Source of the DNA: JAFGAS01 sp963809875
GTDB lineage: Bacteria > Desulfobacterota > Zymogenia > Zymogenales > Zymogenaceae
Assembly (NCBI GenBank): GCA_963809875.1
Contig: CAWELC010000005.1
Location: forward strand, 124,001-188,000
DNA length: 64,000 nucleotides
Reading direction: 5' to 3'
Shown in pieces: positions 55,456 through 64,000 of this stretch. The translations under genes and the position numbers were made by a program. The first letter of the stretch is position 1. Every line of letters starts with the position of its first letter. A model generated the notes under the pieces. The model did not search any database, had not been told where the DNA came from, and saw only the letters and a program-made list of their open reading frames with translations.

Positions 55456-56142
55456 TTAGTCGAAAAAGCGAAACCATAGAATGGAGATTACGGCCGTAAT
55501 GCCGTCAATCCAGGTGATCTTTTTCCCTTCCTTATATCCGCGGCCGGAATATCTGATGGGTACTTCACAAATGCGGAACTTTTTCTTCGCGATCTTTGCT
55601 GTGAATTCCGGCTCAAAACCAAACCTATTTGATTTCAGCTCTAATTGGGCAATGACATCCCTCTTGAAAACCTTATAGCATGTCTCCATGTCGGTAAGGT
55701 CGATATCGTTTAATGCGTTCGATAATAGAGTCAAAAACCGATTGCCTACCATATTCCAGAAGAACATGACCCTGCGAGGTCTCCCCGAAAACCTCGACCC
55801 ATATACGACATCGGCGACGCCGTCCAGTATCGGCCGCACAAGCTCTGGGTAATCCTGCGGGTCATATTCAAGATCTGCGTCTTGTATGATGATTATATCC
55901 CCGGCTGCAATGGCAAATCCGCTTCGTAACGCCGCACCCTTGCCTTGATTATGATCATGGTATATCGCTTTTATGTTATCCCTCGTTTTTTCTATTTCCT
56001 GTATTTTCTCACGACTTCCGTCTTTCGAAAAGTCATCTATAATAATGATCTCTTTATCGATTTGTGCTGCCTGCACCTTTGCGATGATCCGCTCAATAGT
56101 CGCTGCTTCGTTATAAACCGGCATAATTACTGAAATTTTCAC
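55456..56142 (-). CDS. GT2 polyprenyl-phosphate sugar synthase (DPM1/GtrB-like)
   Basis: A 228-residue GT2 enzyme. It has SVIMPVYNEAATIERII, IIIIDDFSKDGS, the DxD motif IIQDADLEYDP and YGSRFSGRPRR, and later KVFKRDVIAQLELKSNRFGF, typical of dolichyl-phosphate mannose synthase-like proteins. No C-terminal membrane helices are present. Such enzymes charge a polyprenyl phosphate with a sugar that a GT39/GT-C transferase then uses; the next gene upstream encodes exactly such a membrane protein, so the two probably act as a pair. Confidence 0.87.
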   Translation of the reverse strand: MKISVIMPVYNEAATIERIIAKVQAAQIDKEIIIIDDFSKDGSREKIQEIEKTRDNIKAIYHDHNQGKGAALRSGFAIAAGDIIIIQDADLEYDPQDYPELVRPILDGVADVVYGSRFSGRPRRVMFFWNMVGNRFLTLLSNALNDIDLTDMETCYKVFKRDVIAQLELKSNRFGFEPEFTAKIAKKKFRICEVPIRYSGRGYKEGKKITWIDGITAVISILWFRFFD

Positions 56143-56240
56143 TATACATCCTTAAGACCACAGACCAACTCCTCGGTCAAGTCAGCGGCACGGCCATTCA
56201 TGGTCCTTGGCCCGCGCCATCGTTACGAAAATGAGGTTTT

Positions 56241-58478
56241 CTATTCCTTTCCTCTCATATTGTAGAGAACTACACCGGCCCCGGTCGAGGAAAACGAATC
56301 CAATTTTATTTCATTTCTTTCTAGCTCAGCGAGGATGGTATCGATGTGAAACTCCTTACTGCTCTTTCCCTTGAAAACGTGCGAATAGACCAGCCATACC
56401 CTTTCACGCCCCCGTGTCTTCTTATATATATCTTTGGCATAGTCCTGAGGGTTCTTTTTCGCATATATGCCTTTCACATATTCCATGTCCTCTAAAGAGA
56501 ATCTCTTAAGGTAATAACTGTAGGCCCGTCCCGAATTATGAAAGCAGTAGACCAGATCGCCCTCCCTCCTATTCTCCGAGATATACTTCAGGACCGGCTT
56601 GATTTCCTCGGGATCGAGCAGGACGGGCCTAAAGAAGGCGACGGAGCCGTCGGGCACGGGTGCGAACAATAATAGGATGAGAAACAGCCCGAAGATCATC
56701 GTCGACGTCCTCTTCTGTAATATTTCGACTATCGTCCAGAGCCCGTCTACTAAGACGAGGATTGCGATTGGGAGTATGAATAGTATGAGCCTCTGATAAA
56801 AGGGATACAAATGGAGCGCGGACAGCAATAGAGTTACGATAATAGGCGAGAGCAAAAGGAGCGCCTTCCTCTTGTCGGCAACGAGGAGGGATGCTATACC
56901 GCTCAGGGAAACAGCCATCCAGAGCACGGGATAGGCGAGATGGAGGGAGAATTCAGAAGCAAAGACGTCATAAAATGAATTGAGGTACCATTTCGCATTT
57001 TCGAGAGAGACAGGTGCGGGCGCGAAATATTCCGCCCAGTATTTCTTCAAGAAGTCGTTTCCTGTGCCATATTTCAGACTTATGAAGTAGCTTAGTGCGA
57101 AGCTCATAAGACATACGAAAAGGATAATCGCCAGAGACCTAAACTGCTTACCATTCTTCTCGATGAGTGAAGACAGCATTAAGGTGGCGCCTACACCGGC
57201 CAGAACGAAGACGACGGGATGTGAAAACCAGATAATCGTTGCCCCACAAACCGACAAAATGGCAACTGTCTTTGCCGTATAGGCTTTGTTTGAGTAATGG
57301 AAGAATATTAGATACATGAGGATAACTGCAAAGACGTCCCCGGTATACTGCTTCACTACCGACGAGTAGTAGATCAATGATGGGGTTATTGAGAAGAGCA
57401 AGAGGCTTATCGGAACGGCCGGGGGCTTGAGTACCTGTTTGGATACAGCATAAAAGAGAGGGACCGAGGCAATGCTACAGATCAGTGGGAACAGACGCAA
57501 AGAATAGTCGCTGTCACCGAAGATACAGGTCATGGCTTTGAGGGATACGAGAAATCCGATGGGGGCAACTTGGCTGTAATTCAAAGGGCCGAAGAGGTCC
57601 AACAGATTGTACCTGAGTATATTTCCAGCAAGGGCCAGTTCGTCAAGCCATAGGGACCGATCATACTGGTACTGGTAGAGCCGAAATAGGATGCCAAGGG
57701 TTACTATGAACCAGATGAATGACTTAGACGCGTACAGTCTCTTTGGAAAATCAACGAAGCTTTGGGAAAAACGCGGAATGGTTTTTCCGTCCGTCGATCT
57801 CTGACTTCCTCGTGAAGTCCTTAACTCTGAAAGCGTCATGCAGAGGAGCACGGAGAAAATGAACGAAAGCCCGATGAGATAGAATCGACCTATTCTGTTG
57901 CCTGATTCAATACTACCAATGAGGTTGCCGGACAGTTCAAAATGTGGATCGGTCCCCGTTGAAATGAGATACATTGCCTCATCTCGAAGATCCGGACCAT
58001 TAATCTCGCTGGCCGATGTAATATTCCCGGTCAGTTCTCCGGCGCTGATAAAAGTGTATTCACTCCTGAGCCGGCTCTTCACCGTGATCTTCTTTATCGC
58101 GATGAGACCCTCGTGATGCCCCGGATCTATTCTGATAGATTTAAGTTTCTTTGAAGGTAAATCAAAGACCAGTTCGGAAAATTCCCCGGGCTCATTGTAC
58201 CGGCATTTTATGGAGTCTTTCTCGTTATAGCCCTTTCCGATGCTGTAATAAACCTGATAGGTGTCCGATACGGGTCCCTTTACGGTGATAGTGAGCGTTA
58301 TAGGGGAATGGAAGTCTTTAAAGAGGAATAGTAGAGAAAAAAGTATGAAAAGAAGGAGTGGCGCTAAATAAACATAACCGTTCTTGAAGTATCGAATAAT
58401 ACCCTTTCTTATGGCCGATCGCACCTCTATATCGAAAAAATCGCCTTTATCTACCATATCTGCCGGGAGCATCTTCAA
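56241..58478 (-). CDS. GT39-like (GT-C fold) membrane glycosyltransferase with N-terminal periplasmic domain
   Basis: A 745-residue protein. One membrane helix near residue 40 is followed by a ~160-residue beta-rich soluble domain (ITLTITVKGPVSDTYQVYYS). After a second helix near 205, about ten more helices follow from residue 255. The first large loop after that has DRSLWLDELALAGNI, where the acidic catalytic motif of GT-C enzymes sits (LDE). A soluble C-terminal domain ends with SSTGAGVVLYNMRG. It should transfer a sugar from a polyprenyl carrier in the periplasm, with the neighbouring GT2 supplying the charged carrier. The start codon is uncertain within a few residues. Confidence 0.78.
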   Translation of the reverse strand: MKMLPADMVDKGDFFDIEVRSAIRKGIIRYFKNGYVYLAPLLLFILFSLLFLFKDFHSPITLTITVKGPVSDTYQVYYSIGKGYNEKDSIKCRYNEPGEFSELVFDLPSKKLKSIRIDPGHHEGLIAIKKITVKSRLRSEYTFISAGELTGNITSASEINGPDLRDEAMYLISTGTDPHFELSGNLIGSIESGNRIGRFYLIGLSFIFSVLLCMTLSELRTSRGSQRSTDGKTIPRFSQSFVDFPKRLYASKSFIWFIVTLGILFRLYQYQYDRSLWLDELALAGNILRYNLLDLFGPLNYSQVAPIGFLVSLKAMTCIFGDSDYSLRLFPLICSIASVPLFYAVSKQVLKPPAVPISLLLFSITPSLIYYSSVVKQYTGDVFAVILMYLIFFHYSNKAYTAKTVAILSVCGATIIWFSHPVVFVLAGVGATLMLSSLIEKNGKQFRSLAIILFVCLMSFALSYFISLKYGTGNDFLKKYWAEYFAPAPVSLENAKWYLNSFYDVFASEFSLHLAYPVLWMAVSLSGIASLLVADKRKALLLLSPIIVTLLLSALHLYPFYQRLILFILPIAILVLVDGLWTIVEILQKRTSTMIFGLFLILLLFAPVPDGSVAFFRPVLLDPEEIKPVLKYISENRREGDLVYCFHNSGRAYSYYLKRFSLEDMEYVKGIYAKKNPQDYAKDIYKKTRGRERVWLVYSHVFKGKSSKEFHIDTILAELERNEIKLDSFSSTGAGVVLYNMRGKE

Positions 58479-58641
58479 GTTTTGTTTTTCTCAGCCTTGG
58501 GGCATATCGGATTATGGGAAGCGTTGTAACACAGCCGTCCTTCAGCGCGCAAGCGAATAACGCAATTCGCACTTTTTGGAGTGGTCTTAAAGCATCTTAA
58601 GTTGATCTGCAAAGGCTTAATCAGTACACGGGTCTACACGC

Positions 58642-59283
58642 TTACGTACCGACTCCTCGTTTTTGAGCATAGCCCCAATTGTTCTTTATCTCACAATTTG
58701 TGTACCCGGGGTGTGCTGCAACAAGTAGTTCAAAAACTTTCAGTACTTGGGGAGTTTCGCGATAGTCGGCCGGCATCTTCGTTACATGCGGTTTGTCTTT
58801 AAGAGCTTTGCTTGTGGAATATGACCAGTTGATATCATCGAAAATGAGCCAGCCTCCGTCCTTCAGAAATCTATCCACCAGGAAAAAAGCGAAGCCGGTT
58901 ACGTCCCACGTATGCCCCCCGTCAAGATAAGCGAGATCGAACTCTTTGTCCATGCCTTCCTCAAGCCAACGCATAAGTCGCCACGTAAAAGAGCAAGGTT
59001 CTCTGATCAGCTCAACCATGTGTGCCAGATTGCATTGGTCAAGCAGTTCCTCAGCTTTCGGCGACCGGTCATGAGAGCTTTCAAGATCTATTGAAACAAC
59101 ACGATTGCCACCAGCTTCCTGCATCGCTCCTGCCATATAGCACGTGGATACACCATGGGCAAAGCCCAGCTCAAGAATTTTCCTTGGACGATGCGTCAAG
59201 ATAAAATCCGTCATTCGCTGTGCCTGCTCTATACGCATGAAAGGAGTATCGCGAACGACGGCTTTAATGTCATTGATCTTCAT
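58642..59283 (-). CDS. Class I SAM-dependent methyltransferase
   Basis: A methyltransferase of about 213 residues of the Methyltransf_24 / cephalosporin-hydroxylase-like type. KILELGFAHGVSTCYMAGA is the SAM-binding motif, VVSIDLESS follows, then DLAYLDGGHTWDVTG and GGWLIFDDINW carry the acidic and metal-type positions of the group. ATG 59283 fits the start of the fold better than the in-frame ATG at 59343. It sits between the giant glycosyltransferase gene and the GT39-like gene, so it probably methylates a sugar of the exported glycan. Confidence 0.75.
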   Translation of the reverse strand: MKINDIKAVVRDTPFMRIEQAQRMTDFILTHRPRKILELGFAHGVSTCYMAGAMQEAGGNRVVSIDLESSHDRSPKAEELLDQCNLAHMVELIREPCSFTWRLMRWLEEGMDKEFDLAYLDGGHTWDVTGFAFFLVDRFLKDGGWLIFDDINWSYSTSKALKDKPHVTKMPADYRETPQVLKVFELLVAAHPGYTNCEIKNNWGYAQKRGVGT

Positions 59284-59379
59284 GTCGTCCCCACAGCCAA
59301 CTTTGGGTCTTCTCTTCAGGGAAGCCACAAGCACGTATTTCAAGAACTTAACACGGTCCGTAAGAACAACTATCCAGGA

Positions 59380-62300
59380 CTAAGGTGTTTTCCGCAACGC
59401 TTTAACGAAAGGTTGAAGGCGATCCCTGTGCCGGGAGTATCCGAAGTTTCGCTTAACGAAATCCCGGGCGATTTTGACTCTTTCCCGATAGAAAGCATGG
59501 TCACGGTGGAGCTGCTTAACAATATCCCGGACTTGTGAGGGTCGGGCGTAGAGCGCCGCCTCTTTAAACAGAGGACGAAAATGTTCAGGCAATATAACCG
59601 GAACGCCGGCTGCCATCGCTTCCAGCGGGGCGCGGGCGAAGGCTTCGACAGAATCCTGATGATGGAAATATACGAATACGTCGATTTCGGACAGAAACTC
59701 CCTTGGATGCATTGAATCAAACGGATATACGTCCCAATTGGGCGGGACAAACCCCACTACTTTTTGTACCGCTTTCGCTCCTCCCAGGATTTTGACCTGA
59801 AACCTGTCATCATCCGGGTAGGCGTCAAGGAGATCTTTCGGATTACCGGGCCACTTGACGTATTGATCCCGGGAGTGCCTGCCGATGACCGGGCGATCGT
59901 GTCTGCATTTGGCAGAAGGGGATGACCATTCGTCCACATTGATAATGTTTACCCAGTCCGTATCCGCAAGGTTTATGATTTCTTTAACATCTCGTTCCTT
60001 AAGCACCGCACTGCGAGCCTGCGGACCGACGGGGTGCCAGACCCCTTTCTGTCCAAAGTAGCGCACCAGATTCTCGCTGCACGTTTTAAAATCATACACG
60101 CGTTCCCCCGTATCGCCATAATCACGAAAGGGTGATCCATTAATTATCACACGTACTTCCAGGGGCAAAACCGCTGGAATATAGTCCTGATAATCCTGCA
60201 ATGTCGGAGGGCCTCTAACAATAAGCAAATCGCAGGTTACTTCCTCTCCGTAGACAATCATTTGTACCGAGCGGCCGTCGATTTTGCATCGAACTTTCTC
60301 GGTAATGGGACGAGAATATGAGGTACTGTACCGTGCAATTTGCACCAAGCCCGTGTTGAGTCCGAGAGCTCTTTGAGCCTTGATTTCCTCAGCATTAGAG
60401 CTCGTGGTTCCACCGGGAAGCCGAAAATCGGAGGCGATGATCACGTCAAAATGGCGTTTTTTGGGGTGTTTGGTTTTCTTGCCGGGCCGCATTGGTTCCG
60501 GGATGGGAAAGAGCCTGGATTTTTGCGGGAATCCGTAGAAGAGACTGTCTGCGTTATCATGATAGTGTCTGAAGCTTTCCCGGTATTCCTTGCGTGCGCC
60601 CATGTAGTAACCGGGAAAGCCAAACGCAGCGTTTCCGGTCAAAGAATCTTCGGACTGCCTCGAAAAAGAAAGCGGTCCTGTAGGTAAATGGACGATAGAA
60701 TCCTGGCCAAACACCTTTAGTAGCCGCTGTAAGAACTCGCCATCGCCGCCGAATCGAACACTATCCCAGTAACCGATAGCATCCATCACGGCATTACGCC
60801 GAAACATCAGTGAGGACATATTGGACTGGATATAAAAACCGGGGTTGCCCCGGCGATAGAATTTCAGATTGTCCCTGGCACGGGCCAACTCTGACGTATT
60901 GGCTACTACTTCCGGCGTTCTGATCAGATGGAGAGCCTGTTGCTCAATTTTTTCCGGATGGGACCAATCGTCGGCGCCGTGACAGGTTACGAGAACTCCC
61001 GTCGCCAGTTTAAGCGCGATATTCTGCGCCACGTAAGGACCCTGGTTGATCCTCGATCTAATCAAGTGAACCCTGGCATCTTTCTTAACGTATTTTTCAA
61101 CTACGTCCACGGTTGCGTCGGTGCTGCAGTCATCAACCACCAATACTTCCAGATTGGACCATGTTTGCGCAAGGATAGAATCGAGGGCGGTGCGTATCGT
61201 CTTCTCGGCATTATACGCGGGCACTATCACGGTTACGGCGGGCGAGCCTCCTGTCGTGTGCGGCTCCTTCCCGGGTTCGTGGCCCGGACGCAGGCAGTCA
61301 AAAGGCGGCAGGTCCGAGGCAGCGTCGTGAGAGATTTCCGGAATCCCGCATAGATTGAGCGCTTTATTAATACAGTCTATTTGTCCTGAAATCGAAGTCT
61401 CCAGGTTCGCGGCGGCAAGGTACAGATCCGCGCTGGGGCCGGAAGACAGGGCGTCATCGACCGTTCTTTTACCCGCTTCCCGATCCCCCAAGAGATCATA
61501 ACACTCGCCCTCAAGCAGGGATATCCTCTGAGAACGATCCTGAATTTCTTGATCCCGGGCGGCTATCGCAAGCAGTTCCAGGCAGCGCCTGGCATCTTCT
61601 TGAGTGTATTTATCGGCATGCCATAAAGCCAGCTCCCAGGCGGCAAGCCGTTTGAGAGAAGGGTTTTCGTTTTGGCTGGATAAATCCCGCAAGTCCGAAG
61701 AGGCTCGCTCCGAAAAGCCCCCGCTTAACATGCGACGTCTGAGATATGCTATTAAATCCTGGTCTTTCTTACTTTCCTTTTCTTCCTTAATGAATAGATC
61801 TGATGGGCCGCTCGATTGTACCTGCAGGGGCGATTCGGTTCTCGCTCCTTGATCTCGGCCTGGGCCGAGGGACGACGGGGACTCGTGGCCCGGTGCTGTC
61901 GTAGCCGGAGATGAACCAGTGGTTCCTTTCCACCTGTCTTCATTGACTACTTTCGACCAATCCTCTTTTGCCAGGGTTATCGCCTTCAGGTCGTCACCAT
62001 GGTGTTTGTGAAGCGCGTCCCGTAGTTCCGGATCGCAGGGATACCAGACGGCGGGCTTGCCGAAGTACTCCTGAAGATGTTTTGAGCACCGCTCAATGTC
62101 ATAGACGACGCCTTCAGAGCCTGAATCGTTATCAGGTGTTTGACTGAAAACAACCGCCACTTCGGTCGCTTCCACATCAGGAATGTGTCGCTGCCGTTCC
62201 TGAAGGACACGGGGGTCTCTGACAATTAATGTGTCACAGCGGATTGCCTCTCCATAAACGACCATTTGAACCTGATCGCCGTCTATTATTTCGCGGAGGC

Positions 62301-64000
62301 GCTTATCGTAGTTGATTCTCGGGTTAGTTTCATACCGACATAACTGAATAAGACCGATGCTCAGGCCTTTTCCCTTTCGGGCATTGATTTCCTCAACGAT
62401 AGGGACGGCATTGTCGGCAATGCGGAAATCCGATACGAAGACTATGTTGAAGTGTCGTTTTGAAGAAGGACCGGTATCTCTGCTCGGACGCATGATTTCG
62501 GGCACCGGATAGAGCCGGCTCTTTAGCGGAAACTCGTGGTATAGGTTGGGCGCAACACCATGATGGTACAGGTAGCTTTCACGATATTCCTTTCTCGCGC
62601 CCATGTGATAGCCGGGATAACCGAATTTCCTGTTACCGGTGAGGGAATCCTGAGAAGCCCTTCCAAATGATAGCGGGCCGGTCCTTATTTCTTCAACTAC
62701 GCTGTTGCCGAAAACCGTTCTAATTCGTCTATAATACTCCGTATCTGCGCCGAACCTCACGCTATCCCAATAGCCCAATGACTTTACTACCGGTTCCCGA
62801 CGAAACATAAGGGATGACATGTTCAGGTATATGTGAAGACCATTGCTGCGCCGCAAAAGCAGCTTCAGTTCATCAGTAGCCCTCACCCAGGTCGAAAGGT
62901 TGGCCAGAAGGCGCGTGTTACTAAGTAAATGTCGCACATGTATTTCGATCTTCTCGGGATGGAACCAGTCGTCCGAATCATGGCACGTCACGAAATCGCC
63001 CGTCGCCTCTCTCAGCGCGATATTGCGCGCGATATAGGTCCCCTGGTTGATTTTAGCTCTCATCAACGTAACCCGGTGGTCCTTGGCCTCGTATTCCCTG
63101 ACAATAGCTGCGGTGTCGTCACTACTGCAATCGTCAACAACCAGTATCTCCAGGTTCGTCCAGGTCTGCGAAAGGGTGGAATCAAGGGCGGTGCGTATCG
63201 TCTTTTCGGCATTGTATACAGGCACTATCACCGTGACCTTGGGAGAATCTCCCGCTCCATCCGGTTCTCTTATCGGTTTGCTATGTGGACGCAGGCAGTC
63301 AAACGGCGGTAGGTCGGCGTCAGAATCGAAAGAGACTTCCGAAAGCCCGGCTAACTCAAACGCCTTATTAATGCAGCCGATTCGGCCCGGGATCGACGTC
63401 TCCATGTTCGCCGCGGCAAAGTAGAGATCCGCGCTGGGGCCCGAAGACCGGGCGTTATCGATTGTCCTTCTTCCTGCCTCCACATCCCCCAATATATCGT
63501 GACATCCGGCCTCAACCAGGGCCAGAGAAAGCAGGCGATGCTGGCTGTTATCACCTTGAGCAGCTATCGCCAGCATGTCCAAACACTGCCGGGCGTCCTC
63601 TTTGCTGTATCTGTTGGCGTGCCATAGGGCGAGCTCCCACGCCGATAGCTTTTGCATGAGAGGCCGTGACCCGTCCATTGCCATAGTGTTCAGGTCCGAA
63701 TAGGCGCGCTCACGGAAACCAAGGTCAAGGAGCTTGATCCTTATTTTTTCTATTTCGCGCTCGCTTTTTTGCTGTCGGCTTCTTACACTTCTTTTCCCGG
63801 TTGGGGGGGCGCCTAAAGGACCGGCGGGCGGTCTTTGCCCGTTGCCGCGGCTTGCCCATCCGATCCAATGGATAAGGGGATTGGTGTCAGATTCGGCGAT
63901 TTCAGGATCGTTGGAGAAATACCCGTCGGTTGAAAACGTGGCGCTGGGATCCCTTCCTTCCTTCCACCCGTTTGTCACATAGTGCCAAATCGGGTCTATT
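59380..64000 (-). CDS. Giant multidomain glycosyltransferase with tandem-duplicated GT2 modules (5' end outside window)
   Basis: More than 1,540 residues are visible. The frame runs past the right edge (IDPIWHYVTNGWKEGRDPSA stays open to base 64000), so the true start lies outside. The order is: HY/GW-type repeats; a helical region; a GT2 domain (TVIVPVYNAEKTIRTALDS, CHDSDDW); a GT-B-like part (HFNIVFVSDFRI); then the same three parts again about 668 residues later (TVIVPAYNAEKTIRTALDS, CHGADDW, HFDVIIASDFRL). Only after the second copy comes a GT4 donor domain with EAFARAPLEAMAAGVP. The second GT2 has GADDW for DSDDW. It probably builds part of the glycan backbone or a repeating chain. Confidence 0.85.
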   Translation of the reverse strand, partial: IDPIWHYVTNGWKEGRDPSATFSTDGYFSNDPEIAESDTNPLIHWIGWASRGNGQRPPAGPLGAPPTGKRSVRSRQQKSEREIEKIRIKLLDLGFRERAYSDLNTMAMDGSRPLMQKLSAWELALWHANRYSKEDARQCLDMLAIAAQGDNSQHRLLSLALVEAGCHDILGDVEAGRRTIDNARSSGPSADLYFAAANMETSIPGRIGCINKAFELAGLSEVSFDSDADLPPFDCLRPHSKPIREPDGAGDSPKVTVIVPVYNAEKTIRTALDSTLSQTWTNLEILVVDDCSSDDTAAIVREYEAKDHRVTLMRAKINQGTYIARNIALREATGDFVTCHDSDDWFHPEKIEIHVRHLLSNTRLLANLSTWVRATDELKLLLRRSNGLHIYLNMSSLMFRREPVVKSLGYWDSVRFGADTEYYRRIRTVFGNSVVEEIRTGPLSFGRASQDSLTGNRKFGYPGYHMGARKEYRESYLYHHGVAPNLYHEFPLKSRLYPVPEIMRPSRDTGPSSKRHFNIVFVSDFRIADNAVPIVEEINARKGKGLSIGLIQLCRYETNPRINYDKRLREIIDGDQVQMVVYGEAIRCDTLIVRDPRVLQERQRHIPDVEATEVAVVFSQTPDNDSGSEGVVYDIERCSKHLQEYFGKPAVWYPCDPELRDALHKHHGDDLKAITLAKEDWSKVVNEDRWKGTTGSSPATTAPGHESPSSLGPGRDQGARTESPLQVQSSGPSDLFIKEEKESKKDQDLIAYLRRRMLSGGFSERASSDLRDLSSQNENPSLKRLAAWELALWHADKYTQEDARRCLELLAIAARDQEIQDRSQRISLLEGECYDLLGDREAGKRTVDDALSSGPSADLYLAAANLETSISGQIDCINKALNLCGIPEISHDAASDLPPFDCLRPGHEPGKEPHTTGGSPAVTVIVPAYNAEKTIRTALDSILAQTWSNLEVLVVDDCSTDATVDVVEKYVKKDARVHLIRSRINQGPYVAQNIALKLATGVLVTCHGADDWSHPEKIEQQALHLIRTPEVVANTSELARARDNLKFYRRGNPGFYIQSNMSSLMFRRNAVMDAIGYWDSVRFGGDGEFLQRLLKVFGQDSIVHLPTGPLSFSRQSEDSLTGNAAFGFPGYYMGARKEYRESFRHYHDNADSLFYGFPQKSRLFPIPEPMRPGKKTKHPKKRHFDVIIASDFRLPGGTTSSNAEEIKAQRALGLNTGLVQIARYSTSYSRPITEKVRCKIDGRSVQMIVYGEEVTCDLLIVRGPPTLQDYQDYIPAVLPLEVRVIINGSPFRDYGDTGERVYDFKTCSENLVRYFGQKGVWHPVGPQARSAVLKERDVKEIINLADTDWVNIINVDEWSSPSAKCRHDRPVIGRHSRDQYVKWPGNPKDLLDAYPDDDRFQVKILGGAKAVQKVVGFVPPNWDVYPFDSMHPREFLSEIDVFVYFHHQDSVEAFARAPLEAMAAGVPVILPEHFRPLFKEAALYARPSQVRDIVKQLHRDHAFYRERVKIARDFVKRNFGYSRHRDRLQPFVKALRKTP

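Overview
The window is a 64 kb piece of a Gram-negative bacterial chromosome with moderately high GC. The surface-polysaccharide genes (GDP-mannose/GDP-fucose synthesis, WecA/MraY-like initiating transferase, Wzx flippase, Wzm/Wzt exporter) point to a Gram-negative envelope. The mix of FkbM methyltransferases, a stand-alone-type SCP2 domain, a BKACE enzyme and a split transketolase would fit a Desulfobacterota (deltaproteobacterial) or related environmental lineage, but the sequence shown does not prove a taxon. No rRNA, tRNA, CRISPR array, insertion sequence or phage gene was seen.

Layout. (1) 1-1986: the 3' tip of a possible upstream gene, a CrtC/AttH-like lipocalin protein and a TetR regulator. 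(2) 2003-16793, minus strand: a polysaccharide locus read from right to left. It starts with an initiating sugar-phosphate transferase, continues with the complete GDP-L-fucose route (GMP/PMI, phosphomannomutase, Gmd, GDP-fucose synthase), then a C-methyltransferase, a degenerate Gmd-like protein, a DUF6165-like protein, a GT9-like protein, two GT2, one GT4 and a GT39-like membrane transferase. (3) 17072-21931, plus strand: a sigma70-like promoter, two FkbM methyltransferases and a glycosyltransferase-methyltransferase fusion; a convergent Wzx flippase follows (21989-23287). (4) 23590-33833, plus strand: a catabolic operon with an OYE-family reductase, LacI regulator, SDR, FAD oxidoreductase, ThuA-like protein, Gfo/Idh/MocA dehydrogenase, GPH-type sugar transporter and a large uncharacterised protein. 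(5) 33936-44710, minus strand: a roughly 11 kb catabolic operon with two M24-type enzymes (one inside an SCP2-Gfo/Idh/MocA-M24 fusion), BKACE, SDR, GntR/FadR regulator, NAD-dependent epimerase/dehydrogenase, KDPG-type aldolase, KDG kinase and a second GPH transporter. It diverges from an IclR regulator at 45073. (6) 46086-52882, plus strand: a small membrane protein, then an IlvD/Edd-type dehydratase, two zinc alcohol dehydrogenases, an SDR remnant and a split transketolase. (7) 53007-64000, minus strand: a second polysaccharide locus with a giant tandem-duplicated glycosyltransferase (cut by the window edge), methyltransferase, GT39-like protein, GT2, Wzm permease and a fused double Wzt ATPase.

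How the parts fit. Regions 2, 3 and 7 would build and export a fucose-containing, methyl-decorated surface glycan. Regions 4-6 look like the intake and breakdown of a sugar derivative: transport, oxidation at a ring carbon (Gfo/Idh/MocA plus ThuA, FAD and SDR enzymes), dehydration of a sugar acid (IlvD/Edd), phosphorylation (KDG kinase) and retro-aldol cleavage (KDPG-type aldolase), with transketolase handling pentose or triose units. The substrate is not deducible from sequence alone.

Quality warning. Ten genes are each interrupted by what looks like one single-base indel (GT4 at ~3966, Gmd-like at ~8676, FAD oxidoreductase at ~28375, uncharacterised protein at ~32765, GPH transporter at ~35238, epimerase at ~37697, SDR at ~39431, BKACE at ~40065, SCP2 domain at ~43240, second zinc dehydrogenase at ~49963). 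Both halves align in sense with their family and usually keep operon-style overlaps, so consensus errors are at least as likely as true pseudogenes. They are annotated here as whole genes spanning the break.
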